Below, in pieces: positions 44,245-54,402 of a stretch of 64,000 nucleotides of DNA. The position numbers and the translations under genes are program-made. Each line of letters opens with the position of its first letter. Position 1 is the stretch's first letter. Under the pieces are notes generated by a model, which was given only the letters and a program-made list of their open reading frames with translations, was not told where the DNA came from and searched no databases. Source of the stretch: Stella humosa (GTDB lineage: Bacteria > Pseudomonadota > Alphaproteobacteria > ATCC43930 > Allostellaceae); contig NZ_AP019700.1 of NCBI RefSeq assembly GCF_006738645.1, forward strand, positions 3,764,001 to 3,828,000. Direction: 5' to 3'.

Positions 44245-44940
44245 TCAGACCGCGACGTGCCGCTTCAGGGTCTCCATCGACAGGCCGGCCAGCTCGCCGG
44301 CCTCGATCACCGTCCCCTTGGAGAGGACGTAGTAGCGATCGGCCACGCGGCGAACGAGGCCGAAATTCTGCTCGATCAGGAGGATGCCGGTGCCCTCGGC
44401 GGCCAGCCGGCGGAAGATCTCCGCCAGCTCGTCGACGATGACCGGGGCCAGGCCCTCGCTCGGCTCGTCCAGCACCAGCAGGCTGGGGTTGGCCATGAGC
44501 GCGCGACCGATCGCCAGCATCTGCTGCTGCCCGCCGCTCAAGGCGGTGCCGGGCGTGTCGGCGCGCTCGCGCAGGATGGGGAACAGGTCGAACACGCGCT
44601 CCAGGTTCCAGCCGCCGCGCCGGCCGACGGCCGCCCCCAGCAGCAGGTTCTCACGGATCGACAGGCCGGGAATGATCCGGCGCCCCTGCGGCACGACGGC
44701 GATGCCGCTGCGGGCGGCGGTGAAGTGCTGGAAGCGGCTGGCGGTGCGGCCGGCCAGGTCGACCTCGCCCCGGCGGATCGTGGCAATGCCGAGGAAGGCG
44801 TTCACGACCGTGGTCTTGCCGACGCCGTTGCGCCCCAGGATCGCCACCCGCTCCTCGGGCCGGATGTCGAAGGTGACGCCGTGCAGCACCTGGGCGCGGC
44901 CGTAATAGGCGTCGACGTCGCGGAAGGCGAGCAGGCTCAT
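44245..44940 (-). CDS. livF: Branched-chain amino acid-type ABC ATPase LivF
   Basis: ATPase of 231 residues: Walker A ILGRNGVGKTT, signature LSGGQQQM, Walker B LLVLDEPSEGLAP, and the LivF tail GTVIEAGELAGLSM. It follows livG by 13 bases and precedes livK by 62. Forms the ATPase pair with LivG on the cytoplasmic face of LivHM. Confidence 0.93.
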   Translation of the reverse strand: MSLLAFRDVDAYYGRAQVLHGVTFDIRPEERVAILGRNGVGKTTVVNAFLGIATIRRGEVDLAGRTASRFQHFTAARSGIAVVPQGRRIIPGLSIRENLLLGAAVGRRGGWNLERVFDLFPILRERADTPGTALSGGQQQMLAIGRALMANPSLLVLDEPSEGLAPVIVDELAEIFRRLAAEGTGILLIEQNFGLVRRVADRYYVLSKGTVIEAGELAGLSMETLKRHVAV

Positions 44941-44953
44941 CAGCCCATGCTCC

Positions 44954-45670
44954 TCATTCTACCGAACTTCCGAGATAGGCGGTGATGACCTCCGGGATGC
45001 GACGGATCTCGTCCGGCGTGCCGTCGGCCAGGATCTTGCCCAGGTGCAGCACGGTCACCCGGCTGCAGATCGAGAAGATCACCTCCATGTCGTGCTCGAC
45101 CAGCAGCACGGTCACGCCCCAGCGCCCGGCGAGGTCGCGCAGGATGCCGGCCAGCACCATCGATTCCTGCATCGACAGGCCGGCTGCCGGCTCGTCCAGC
45201 AGCAGCACGCGCGGCCGGCCTACCAGGGCCAGGGCCAGGTCCAGCCGGCGCTGGTCGCCGTAGGAGACATCGGCGGCGCGGCGGTGGGCCAGCTCGGTCA
45301 GGCCCAGCTCGGCCATCACCTCGTCGCTGTTGTCCTGCTCGGCGGTAGCGGCCGCCAGGCGCACCTGCTCGTCGATGGTGAGGTCGGGGAAGATGTTGGT
45401 GCGCTGGAAGGAGCGCGCGAGGCCGGCACGACGACGCTCGACCGCGCCCAGGCCGCTGATGTCGCGGCCGTCCATGGCGACCTTGCCGCTCCAGTTCTGG
45501 GCACGGCCGGAAAGCACGTCCATCAGGGTCGACTTGCCGGCCCCGTTGGGGCCGATCAGGCCGCGGATCTCGCCGTGGGGAACCGCCAGGGATACGCCGT
45601 CCAGCGCCGCGAAGCCGCCGAACCGGCGCGTCATGCCGACGCCCTCGATGGCGAAGGTCGAGGCGGTCAT
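44954..45670 (-). CDS. livG: Branched-chain amino acid-type ABC ATPase LivG
   Basis: ATPase of 238 residues: Walker A LIGPNGAGKST, signature VSYGDQRRLDLALAL, Walker B VLLLDEPAAGLSMQE, and the LivG-typical LARSFQRTNIFPDLTIDEQVRLA. Start ATG 45670 overlaps the livM stop by 4 bases (ATGA). It would pair with LivF. Confidence 0.93.
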   Translation of the reverse strand: MTASTFAIEGVGMTRRFGGFAALDGVSLAVPHGEIRGLIGPNGAGKSTLMDVLSGRAQNWSGKVAMDGRDISGLGAVERRRAGLARSFQRTNIFPDLTIDEQVRLAAATAEQDNSDEVMAELGLTELAHRRAADVSYGDQRRLDLALALVGRPRVLLLDEPAAGLSMQESMVLAGILRDLAGRWGVTVLLVEHDMEVIFSICSRVTVLHLGKILADGTPDEIRRIPEVITAYLGSSVE

Positions 45671-46665
45671 CGCTCCCTCCTCCCGGTCAGCCGGTCCGTG
45701 GCCCAGACGATGATGCCGCCGACGCCACGCGGCAGCAGCACCGTCACCAGGATCAGGGTGATGCCGATGACGGCCGGCCAGTGATCGGTGAAGTCGCCGG
45801 CCGCGTTCTTGATGAAGAAGAAGATGACGCCGCCCAGCGCCGGCCCCCACACCAGCCGCGGGCCGCCGATGATGGCCATGATCAGGGCCTCGCCCGACAG
45901 GCTCCAGTGCAGCGTGCCGGGCGACACGAAGCCGTTGTAGAGGGCGAACAGCAGGCCGGCGACCGAGGCGATGGCGGCCGAGACGGCATAGACGATCGCC
46001 CGCGGGACCACCGTGCGGTAGCCGATGTAGCGCGCGCGTTCCTCGTTCTCGCGGATGGCCAGGGTCAGCGTGCCGAAATGGCTGCGCTGCAACAGCCACA
46101 GGCCCAGAATGATCGCCACCAGGGTCATCCAGGAGATGAGGAACATGCTGGCCGGCTGCTGGAACGTCGCCATGTCGATGCCGAACACGCGCGACGGAAA
46201 GGCAATGGCCATGCCGTCGTCGCCGTTGGCGAGTTCGCGCCACTTCAGCACCAGCTCGTGGAACGCCTGGGCGACGGCCAGCGTCAGCATCGAGAAGGCG
46301 ACGCCGGTGACGCGCACGATGACCACGCCCAGCGCCAGCGCAAACAGCGTCGGCAGCAGGACCGCCAGCACGATCGCCGCCTCGGCGGGCAGGCCGAACT
46401 TGATCAGCAGCGCGGTGGCATAGGCCGACAGGCCGAAGAAGGCGGCATGGCCGAAGCTGACATTGCCGCTCTGGCGCACCAGGAACCCCACGCCGGTGGC
46501 CAGCACCGCATTGATCGCGGCCTGGGTCATCAGGGTCAGGAAGAGCTGGGACTTGACCACGAACGGCAGGGCGCAGCCCGCCACCGCGAAGGCGAGGAGG
46601 ACGACCAGGAAGCCCAGCCGGCGCGCGCGTGGCCGGGCCGGCATGGTTGCGGCGATCGGCGTCAT
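45667..46665 (-). CDS. livM: Branched-chain amino acid-type ABC permease LivM
   Basis: Permease of 332 residues with about eight to ten helices. Motifs: AVLATGVGFLVRQSGNVSFGHAAFFGLSAYATALL, and the coupling loop LTLAIRENEERARYIGYRTV, then GEALIMAIIGGPRLVWGPALGGVIFFF. Overlaps livH by 4 bases and livG by 4 bases. Forms the channel with LivH. Confidence 0.93.
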   Translation of the reverse strand: MTPIAATMPARPRARRLGFLVVLLAFAVAGCALPFVVKSQLFLTLMTQAAINAVLATGVGFLVRQSGNVSFGHAAFFGLSAYATALLIKFGLPAEAAIVLAVLLPTLFALALGVVIVRVTGVAFSMLTLAVAQAFHELVLKWRELANGDDGMAIAFPSRVFGIDMATFQQPASMFLISWMTLVAIILGLWLLQRSHFGTLTLAIRENEERARYIGYRTVVPRAIVYAVSAAIASVAGLLFALYNGFVSPGTLHWSLSGEALIMAIIGGPRLVWGPALGGVIFFFIKNAAGDFTDHWPAVIGITLILVTVLLPRGVGGIIVWATDRLTGRRER

Positions 46666-47510
46666 GCGCGGCCTCCCGCCAGGCCGGTCGGGCGCCAGAT
46701 CAGCACCGCCACCATCAGCAGGAAGGGGATCAGCGACGCCGCCCAGGGGACATAGACGATCCCGAAATTATGCACCTGGCCGATCAGCAGTGCTGCGATG
46801 AAAGCGCCGGTGAAACTGCCGAGGCCGCCCACGACCACCACGATGAAGCTGTCGATCAGGATGAAGCTGCCCATCGACGGCGACAGTGCCATCAAGGGGG
46901 CGGCAATGGTGCCCGACAGGCCGGCGAGGCCGGCACCGATGGCGACCACCACGGCGCTGACGCGATCGGTGTCGACACCCTGCATGCCCGTCGTCACCGG
47001 ATCGACGCTGGAGGCGCGGACATAGAGGCCGATGCGGCTGAACCGCAGCCAGAGGCTGAGCCCGGCGGCAACCAGGACGGCCACGCCGATCACCATCAGG
47101 CGATAGACGGGGAAGGTCTCGCCCGCGATCGACACGGTGCCGGACAGCAGGGGCGGGGCGGCCAGCGACAGGAAGTCCTTGCCCCAGATCGTCTTCACCA
47201 CGTCTTCGAGCACCAGCAGCAGGCCGAAGGTGACCAGCACGGTCGCGATCGGATCCTCGTGCTGGAGCGGGCGGAAGACGAAACGGTCGAGGATGACTCC
47301 CAGTATCGCCAGGGCGGCGATCGCGACCGGCAGGGCGACCCAGAAGCCGCCATGGGCGGCGACCGCGAACGCGATATAGCCGCCGACCATGAACAGGCTG
47401 CCATGGGCGAAGTTGACGACCCGGCGCAGGCCGAAGATCAGCACCAGGCCAACGGAGAGGATGTAGAGCAGCCCGCCATAGACAAGGCCGTTCAGGACGT
47501 TGATCACCAT
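46662..47510 (-). CDS. livH: Branched-chain amino acid-type ABC permease LivH
   Basis: Permease of 282 residues with about eight helices: NGLVYGGLLYILSVGLVLIFGLRRVVNFAHGSLFMVGGYIA, and VRASSVDPVTTGMQGVDTDRVSAVVVAIGAGLAGLSG (coupling loop). Start ATG 47510 gives the standard LivH opening; an in-frame extension upstream lies in the promoter leader. First gene of livHMGFK, 135 bases downstream of a TetR-type operator overlapping its promoter. Confidence 0.93.
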   Translation of the reverse strand: MVINVLNGLVYGGLLYILSVGLVLIFGLRRVVNFAHGSLFMVGGYIAFAVAAHGGFWVALPVAIAALAILGVILDRFVFRPLQHEDPIATVLVTFGLLLVLEDVVKTIWGKDFLSLAAPPLLSGTVSIAGETFPVYRLMVIGVAVLVAAGLSLWLRFSRIGLYVRASSVDPVTTGMQGVDTDRVSAVVVAIGAGLAGLSGTIAAPLMALSPSMGSFILIDSFIVVVVGGLGSFTGAFIAALLIGQVHNFGIVYVPWAASLIPFLLMVAVLIWRPTGLAGGRA

Positions 47511-47644
47511 GGGGAATGCGCCCTGCGGCGTTGGCCCGGGGGCGCGCCGCGTCCGTGTGGCGCCGGCGTCAGCATGCTTCGCGTCTCCCTCCTCCGGTGC
47601 GGCCTTTCCCATTGTCCCGCTCGTTGGCGGAGGGCCGCTTTATC

Positions 47645-47668
47645 GACTGAATGATGGTTCATTCAGTC
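47645..47668. promoter_or_regulatory. TetR-type operator upstream of livHMGFK
   Basis: Perfect 10-bp inverted repeat GACTGAATGA-N4-TCATTCAGTC. Its core TGAATGA-N4-TCATTCA matches the dyad upstream of the acyl-CoA dehydrogenase operon (59443-59460) and overlaps the predicted -10 of the liv promoter, as expected for a repressor. It is the best candidate target of the TetR protein at 42.2-42.9 kb. Confidence 0.75.
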
Positions 47669-47680
47669 AGGACAAGTCAA
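47651..47680 (-). promoter_or_regulatory. Predicted sigma-70 promoter of livHMGFK
   Basis: TTGACT (47680-47675), an 18-base spacer and CATCAT (47656-47651). The same -10 sequence and spacer length occur at the catabolic operon promoter. The operator overlies spacer and -10. The -10 match is moderate (4/6). Confidence 0.45.
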
Positions 47681-47693
47681 TCGGGGCCAGGCC

Positions 47694-48461
47694 CTAGGTG
47701 GCGGTGAATCCGCCGTCGACATGCAGAATCTGCCCGGTCACGAAGGCCGAAGCGGGTGCTGCCAGGAACACCAGCGCGCCCGCCAGGTCCTCGGGCTGGC
47801 CCAGCCGGCCGAGCGGCATGCGCGCCAGCACGGTGCCGTAGACCTGCGGCTGCTTCTCGATCAGGTGGCGGTTGAGGTCGGTGACGAAGACGGTGGGCGC
47901 CACCGCGTTCACGTTGATGCCCTTGGGACCCAGCTCGACCGCCATCGCCCGCGTCAGGTTGGCCACCGCCGCCTTGGCCGCGCAGTAGGGCGAGCGGTTC
48001 GGGATGCCGTGGGAAGCGAGGATGGACGCCATGTTGATGATGCGGCCCGACCCGCGTGCCGCCATCTGCGGCACGAGCGCGCGCACGCAGAGCCAGGTGC
48101 CCTTGGCGCTGACGTCCATGACGTCGTCCCAGGCATCCTCCTCGAGGTCCGTCACGGTCGCGGTCGCGATGACGCCGGCATTGTTGAAGAGGATGTCGAC
48201 CCGGCCGAAGGCGTCGAGCGCCCTGGCCGCCATGGCATCCACCGACTCGCGCCGGCGCACGTCGACTTCCAGCGCCAGCGCACGGCGGCCGGTCGCGCGG
48301 ATTTCCGCCGCCACCTGCTCGCCCTGCTCCAGGCCGCGGGCGGCGACGATCACGTCGGCGCCGGCGGCGGCGAAAGCCCGGGCGCCAAGGGCGCCGAGCC
48401 CACGATTGCCGCCGGTCACGAGCGCCACCTGGCCATCCAGGCGGAAGCTGGGAAAGTTCAT
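47694..48461 (-). CDS. Short-chain dehydrogenase/reductase (last gene of the catabolic operon)
   Basis: Classical SDR of 255 residues: TGGNRGLG cofactor loop, NNAGVIATATVTD, Ser in NMASILAS with YCAAK, and a C-terminal FVTGQILHVDGGF. Start ATG 48461 after AAGGA. Ends 14 bases before the liv promoter. In a CoA-ester operon it most likely oxidises a 3-hydroxyacyl-CoA or a sugar-acid-like alcohol. Confidence 0.87.
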   Translation of the reverse strand: MNFPSFRLDGQVALVTGGNRGLGALGARAFAAAGADVIVAARGLEQGEQVAAEIRATGRRALALEVDVRRRESVDAMAARALDAFGRVDILFNNAGVIATATVTDLEEDAWDDVMDVSAKGTWLCVRALVPQMAARGSGRIINMASILASHGIPNRSPYCAAKAAVANLTRAMAVELGPKGINVNAVAPTVFVTDLNRHLIEKQPQVYGTVLARMPLGRLGQPEDLAGALVFLAAPASAFVTGQILHVDGGFTAT

Positions 48462-48480
48462 CGCAGTATCCTTCGGGATA

Positions 48481-49269
48481 TCAACCGGCCATCTGCCCGC
48501 CATCGACCGGCAGGGCGACGCCGGTCAACATGCGGGCCTCGTCGGAGGCAAGGAAGAGGGCCGCGTTCGCGGTGTCGATCGGCTCCGGCATGCGGCCGAG
48601 CGGAATGGTGGCGCGGAAGCGGCGGCGGGCCTCGTCCATGTCGGCGGCCATGCCGGGCAGGAACTTGGGCAACATCGCCGTCTCGGTCACGGTGGGGCAG
48701 ATGGCGTTCACGCGGATATTGGCCGGCGCCAGTTCCAGGGCCAGGCTGCGCACCAGACCGACGATGCCGTGCTTGGCGGCCGTGTAGATGCTGAAGTTGG
48801 GCCTGGCCTTGATCCCCTGCAGCGAGGAGGTGAAGAGGATCGCGGCCCCGCCCGGCCGCGCCTCGCCGGCGCGGCGCAGCGACGGCAGAGCGGCCTGGGT
48901 CATCTTCATCACGCCCAGCAGGTTGACGCCGACCACGCGCTCCAGCGTCTGGTCGTCGGCCGTCTCGAAGGCGCCCGCGAACGGGCCGCCGGCATTGTTG
49001 TGCAGGATGTCGAGGCCGCCGAACTCCGCCTCGGTGGCGGCCACGGCGGCCTCGTTCTGCGCCCGGTCGGTATGGTCGCAGGTGACGAAGGCCGCCCCGT
49101 CGCCCAGGTGGCGGGCGAGCGAGCGGCCGCGCTGCACGTCGATGTCGGCGATCATCACCCAGGCGCCCTCGGCATGGAACCGGCGCACCGTCGCCTCGCC
49201 CAGCCCGGAGGCGCCGCCCGTGATCAGGGCCACCCTTCCGGCCAGGCGCGTGCCCTTGGGGTCAGTCAT
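48481..49269 (-). CDS. Short-chain dehydrogenase/reductase
   Basis: Classical SDR of 262 residues: TGGASGLG, IADIDVQRG (Asp favours NAD), HNNAGGPFAGAF, Ser in FTSSLQG with YTAAK. It starts overlapping the small gene's stop by 4 bases (ATGA) and is followed 19 bases later by another SDR. Likely a 3-hydroxyacyl-CoA dehydrogenase-type step. Confidence 0.87.
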   Translation of the reverse strand: MTDPKGTRLAGRVALITGGASGLGEATVRRFHAEGAWVMIADIDVQRGRSLARHLGDGAAFVTCDHTDRAQNEAAVAATEAEFGGLDILHNNAGGPFAGAFETADDQTLERVVGVNLLGVMKMTQAALPSLRRAGEARPGGAAILFTSSLQGIKARPNFSIYTAAKHGIVGLVRSLALELAPANIRVNAICPTVTETAMLPKFLPGMAADMDEARRRFRATIPLGRMPEPIDTANAALFLASDEARMLTGVALPVDGGQMAG

Positions 49270-49442
49270 CCGACGTCCTCTCCCTTGATCGCCAGCAGTG
49301 CTGTGACGCGGCCGGCCAGATGCTGGTACTGCCCGCGCATCAGCGGGTCGGCGCTGGCGCACAGAACCCGCGCCCGCTCCTCGATCTCGCGCAGCAGCCG
49401 GATCTCGTCGGCATCGCTCAGGACGGGCCGGTCGTCGGTCAT
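49266..49442 (-). CDS. Uncharacterised 58-residue protein embedded in the catabolic operon
   Basis: Not recognised. The frame is tied into the operon by 4-base ATGA overlaps at both ends: with the CoA ligase stop (49439-49442) and with the SDR start (49266-49269), which strongly supports translation. The product is mostly helical and charged: an acidic N-terminus (MTDDRPVLSDADEIRLLREI) then ERARVLCASADPLMRGQYQH with one Cys, then a hydrophobic LAGRVTALLAI end. No membrane segment. It could be a small accessory subunit of the neighbouring ligase or dehydrogenase. Confidence 0.75.
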   Translation of the reverse strand: MTDDRPVLSDADEIRLLREIEERARVLCASADPLMRGQYQHLAGRVTALLAIKGEDVG

Positions 49443-50842
49443 GCCCGCAGCCCTTCCTTGCGTTCGTCGGTCCAGCGCCTGGCCTTGTAGGTGAAGACCG
49501 GCAGCTCGGCGCGCGGCACCAGCGTCAGTTCCATCTGCACGTTGGTGCGCTCCTTGATCCGCCGGCCGATGCGGCCGAGCAGCGCCTCGCACTGCTCCGG
49601 CGCAATGCCCGCATGGGTGTCCTTCAAGGCCAGGCGCAGGGCGACCCGGGTGCGGCCGGATTCGTCGATGAAGACACGGCCGACATACTCGGCCAGCTCG
49701 GCCTCGGCGAAGACGGCCGTATCGACCGCCAGCGGCCAGACATTGTTGCCGCGGATCTTCAGCATGTCGTCGTAGCGGCCGATGGTGCCCGCCTCCAGGC
49801 AGTTCCACGCCCGTCCTGTCCCGCATTCCTGCCAGGGCACGAAGCGGGCGCGGTCGCGGGTGGAGAAGCGCAGCACCGGCGAGCCGTGGATGTCGAGGTT
49901 GGTCAGCACGATCTCCCCCTCCTCGCCCGGCGCCACTGGCTGGCCGGTCTCGGGATCGACCACCTCGACATAGTTGATCCATTCCAGCAGGCGCATCAGG
50001 CCACGGCGGCCGTCGGCACGGACGACCCCTTCCTCGCAGGTCGATGCGATGAAGCCCGCCCCCTGCGTGCTGCCATATCCCTCATGCAGGCGACAGCCCC
50101 AGAAGGCCTCGGTCGCGCGCGCCCATTCCTGCGGGTAGCCCTCGGCCACGATGTGGATGGCGCGCATCATCGGGAAGCGCTCGGCCGGCACGATGCCGCG
50201 TCGGCGCAGGGCCTCACTCAGCGTGTGCAGGTAGTTGGTCGAGGCATAGATGAAATGCATCTCGCCGAAGCGCAGCATCAGGTCGATCTTGGCATCGGTC
50301 GACAGGGTGCCGCCGGCATGGAAGGCGGTCGCCCCGGCGATGCGGAAGCCCTCGGGCGGCCCCCAGCCGCCGGTCGTCAGCCCGCCGGTCGGCACGCAGT
50401 TCAGCGCCATCTGCCCCGGCCGCAGCCCGGCCATGAACCAGGGCAGGAGGTGCAGGTAGCCCTGGACGGCGATGTCGTGGTCGGTCCGGCCATAGACCTC
50501 CTGCCCCTGGCCCGACGTGCCGCCGGTCATGTTGACCAGCGTCACCTGATCGCGCGGCACGCCCAGGCGGCGGCCGAAAGGCGGGTGCTCCTGCTGGTCG
50601 GCCAGGAAATCGGCCTTGGTCGACAGGGGCACCCGGGCGTTGAAATCGGCCAGCGAGCGGATGTCGTCCGGCACGACCTTCGCGGCCTCCAGCTTGGCGC
50701 GGTAGAAGGGGTTGGTGTGCCACAGCCGCTCGAGCTGGCGGCGCAGGCGGCGCAGTTGCAGCGCCTCCAGATCCGGCCGGCTCAGCCGCTCGACCGGCCC
50801 CAGTGTCGCCGAGGCGTCGCGGAATGCGAGTGCCGGCCCCAT
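49439..50842 (-). CDS. PaaK-like phenylacetate-CoA ligase family protein
   Basis: AMP-forming CoA ligase of 467 residues. VNMTGGTSGQGQEVYGRT is the ATP loop, LHEGYGSTQGAG the motif around the adenylate site and FSTRDRARF/GRYDDMLKIRGNNVWP the C-terminal hinge of the PaaK group. FYRAKLEAAKV at the start is typical. Unlike housekeeping acyl-CoA ligases, PaaK enzymes activate aromatic acids. It follows the DUF35 gene (1-base overlap), so activation would be co-expressed with beta-oxidation enzymes. Substrate not settled. Confidence 0.87.
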   Translation of the reverse strand: MGPALAFRDASATLGPVERLSRPDLEALQLRRLRRQLERLWHTNPFYRAKLEAAKVVPDDIRSLADFNARVPLSTKADFLADQQEHPPFGRRLGVPRDQVTLVNMTGGTSGQGQEVYGRTDHDIAVQGYLHLLPWFMAGLRPGQMALNCVPTGGLTTGGWGPPEGFRIAGATAFHAGGTLSTDAKIDLMLRFGEMHFIYASTNYLHTLSEALRRRGIVPAERFPMMRAIHIVAEGYPQEWARATEAFWGCRLHEGYGSTQGAGFIASTCEEGVVRADGRRGLMRLLEWINYVEVVDPETGQPVAPGEEGEIVLTNLDIHGSPVLRFSTRDRARFVPWQECGTGRAWNCLEAGTIGRYDDMLKIRGNNVWPLAVDTAVFAEAELAEYVGRVFIDESGRTRVALRLALKDTHAGIAPEQCEALLGRIGRRIKERTNVQMELTLVPRAELPVFTYKARRWTDERKEGLRA

Positions 50843-51264
50843 CAATGCGTTCCCGGCTGCACCGGGCGGAAGCGCGGCAGCGAAATGTCGGCGGTGGCGT
50901 GATGGAAGACGACCGACAGCGGCATGCCGGCCGCCACGGCCTCCGGCGCGCAGTCGACGATGTTGGTCGCCATGCGCGGCCCTTCCTCCAGCGTCACCAG
51001 GGCCACGATGTAGGGCACCTCGTCCTGGTAGAGGTCGCGCGGCACCGGGTGGCGGACCACGATCCAGCTGAAGACGGTGGCCTTTCCCGATGCCTCGATC
51101 CAGTCGGCCTCGCGCGAGCGGCATTGCGCGCAGACAGGCCCCGCCGGGAAGCGGTGGGTGCCGCAGGCGCGGCAGCGCTGGATCAGCAGGCGGTGCGACC
51201 GGCAGCCGGCCCAGAAATGGGCGGAATCGGGATCGGGAACCGGCAGGGGCTTGGCATAGGTCAT
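50842..51264 (-). CDS. DUF35 OB-fold protein with zinc ribbon
   Basis: Protein of 140 residues: a rubredoxin-like zinc ribbon with Cys31, Cys34, Cys45 and Cys48, then an OB fold (GKATVFSWIVVRHPV, VPYIVALVTLEEGPRMATNI). DUF35 proteins accompany thiolases and thiolase-fold aldolases and bind acyl-CoA. It lies 14 bases after the thiolase-like gene, the usual pairing, and so should form a complex with it. Confidence 0.88.
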   Translation of the reverse strand: MTYAKPLPVPDPDSAHFWAGCRSHRLLIQRCRACGTHRFPAGPVCAQCRSREADWIEASGKATVFSWIVVRHPVPRDLYQDEVPYIVALVTLEEGPRMATNIVDCAPEAVAAGMPLSVVFHHATADISLPRFRPVQPGTH

Positions 51265-51278
51265 GGACTTCGTTCCCC

Positions 51279-52442
51279 TCAGCGCCGCAGCACGAGCGCG
51301 CTGCCGCAGGTCATGGCGCCGGCCGTCGTCAGCGCGATCTCGGCATCCGGCACCTGGCGGGCGCCGGCATGGCCGCGCAACTGGCTGACCGCCTCGATCA
51401 CATGGTTGAAGCCGTGGATGTAGGCCTCCGACAGCAGGCCGCCGTGGGTGTTGACCGGCAGCGACCCGTCGCGGGCGATGTTGCCGTCGGCCACGAACGG
51501 GCCACCCTCGCCTTCCCGGCAGAAGCCCAGGCCCTCCAGCTGCATCAGCACGCTGTAGGTGAAGCAGTCATAGATCTCGGCCACGTCGACATCGGCCGGG
51601 CCGACCCCGGCCTTGCCCCACAGGTCGGCCGCGATGTAGCGGGCATAGTTGTGCGAATGGTCGGGCCAGCGCAGGGCGTCGAACAGGTCCTCGCCCTGGC
51701 TGGGGCCGCCGCCATAGGCCCCGCCCATGATGTGGACCGGCGTCTGGCGCAGGTCGCGGGCGCGCTCGGCGCGGGTGACCAGCACCGCGCAGGCACCATC
51801 CGATTCCAGGCAGATGTCGTAGAGGCGGAACGGGTCGACGATGAAGCGCGAGGCCATGTAGTCGTCCATCGACATCGGCTGGCGCTGCATGGCGCGCTCG
51901 TTGAGGACGGCATTGGCCCGCATGGTGACGGCGACCTGGCCCAATTGCTCGGCGGTCGTGCCGTATTCGATCATGTGCCGCCGGCACCACATCGCCATCG
52001 CCTGGGGATAGGTGATCCAGCCGAAGGGGGCCGTGTACTGGGTGATGCCATGGGCCGACATGTCGCGCCCGCCGCCCAGCCGGAAGCCCGACCGGCCGTT
52101 CATGGCGCGATAGCACAGCACGTTCTCGGCCAGGCCCGCCTCGATCGCGGCGATCGCCTGGAGGACGATGAGGTTGGCGGCGTTGCCGCCGCCGGCCGTG
52201 TCGACCGCGTAGCGCACCGCCGGCACGCCCAACTGGGTCGCGACCGCGATCGCCGGCACCGAGTCATTGAAGTGGAAACTGACGATGCCGTCGATCTCGT
52301 CGGGCGACATGCCGGCATCGTCGAGCGCGCCCAGGCAGGCCTCGCTCGCAAGGTCGAGCACGGTGCGGCCCGACGCCTTGGAGAAGGCGGTCGAGCCGAT
52401 GCCGGCGATGCAATACTTGTCCCGGAGCTGCCACTTGGACAT
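51279..52442 (-). CDS. Thiolase-fold protein lacking the usual nucleophile (SCP2-thiolase/Ltp-like)
   Basis: Thiolase superfamily protein of 387 residues: DKYCIAGIGSTAFSKASGRT, LASEACLGALDDAGMSPDEIDGI, EIYDCFTYSVLMQLEGLGF and NTHGGLLSEAYIHGFNHVIE (His). Where thiolases carry the catalytic Cys, it has VDTAGGGNAAN (residues 80-89) with no Cys. Such Cys-less members with a DUF35 partner (for example the steroid side-chain aldolase Ltp2) cleave by a retro-aldol reaction. So this may be an aldolase acting on a branched or hydroxylated acyl-CoA, not a thiolase. Confidence 0.85.
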   Translation of the reverse strand: MSKWQLRDKYCIAGIGSTAFSKASGRTVLDLASEACLGALDDAGMSPDEIDGIVSFHFNDSVPAIAVATQLGVPAVRYAVDTAGGGNAANLIVLQAIAAIEAGLAENVLCYRAMNGRSGFRLGGGRDMSAHGITQYTAPFGWITYPQAMAMWCRRHMIEYGTTAEQLGQVAVTMRANAVLNERAMQRQPMSMDDYMASRFIVDPFRLYDICLESDGACAVLVTRAERARDLRQTPVHIMGGAYGGGPSQGEDLFDALRWPDHSHNYARYIAADLWGKAGVGPADVDVAEIYDCFTYSVLMQLEGLGFCREGEGGPFVADGNIARDGSLPVNTHGGLLSEAYIHGFNHVIEAVSQLRGHAGARQVPDAEIALTTAGAMTCGSALVLRR

Positions 52443-52456
52443 GGGAGGCCTTTCGA

Positions 52457-53238
52457 TCAGGCGCCGAAGCGCGGGCGCCGCTTTTCCTGGAATGCCACCA
52501 GCCCCTCGGTCGCGTCGGGCTCGCTGGTGGCATAGCGATGGACGTAGTCGACCTCCATCCGCAGGCCGTCGGCGAACGATCCGCGAAGGCCCTGGTTCAC
52601 CAGATGCTTCATGCCCTCGATGCCGGCGCGGCTGCGCTCCATCAGGCCGGCGACCAGCGTGTCGACATGGGTGGCGAGGTCGGCCAGCGGCACCGCCTCG
52701 GCGACCAGGCCGATGCGCTCGGCCTCCACCCCGTCGACCAGTCGCCCGCTCAGCAGCAGCAGCTTGGCCCGCTGCGCGCCGATCGCCCGCGGCAGGCGCT
52801 GCGACCCGCCGGCGCCCGGGAGCTGGCCGAAATTCAGGTGGCCGTCGCCGATCTTCGCTTCCCGCGCGGCGATCGCCAGGTCGCAGGCCAGCATCAGCTC
52901 CAGGCCGCCCGCGACGCAGAAGCCGTTGATGGCGGCGATGTAAACGAGCCGCGAGCGCTCGATCGCGGTGCCGAGCTCGAAGAAATCCTCCAGGAAGGCC
53001 CGGAAGCCCGCCGTGTCGCGATAGAGCGAGATGTACCCTGCCAGGTCGCCGCCGGCCGAGAAGGCGCGCCCCGACCCGGTGATGACGACCGCGCGCAGGG
53101 CCGGGTCGGCCTCCGCCGTCGCCACGGCCCGGCGCAGTTCCTTCACCGTCGACCCGTCGAGCGGGTTCATCCGGTCCGGCTGGCGGAAGGTGATGGTGGC
53201 CCGGCCGTCCGCGGCCTCGTAGCCGATGCGCTCGAAAT

Positions 53239-53242
<4 letters not shown>
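52457..53242 (-). CDS. Enoyl-CoA hydratase/isomerase-family protein
   Basis: Crotonase-fold enzyme of 261 residues: [33 protein letters not shown] and [19 protein letters not shown] (oxyanion hole). The segment [18 protein letters not shown] has His where hydratases have the first catalytic Glu (PE...), so simple hydration is doubtful; isomerase, hydrolase or decarboxylase activity is possible. Overlaps the preceding acyl-CoA dehydrogenase by 4 bases. Confidence 0.88.
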
Positions 53243-54399
<1,157 letters not shown>

Positions 54400-54402
54400 C
54401 GG

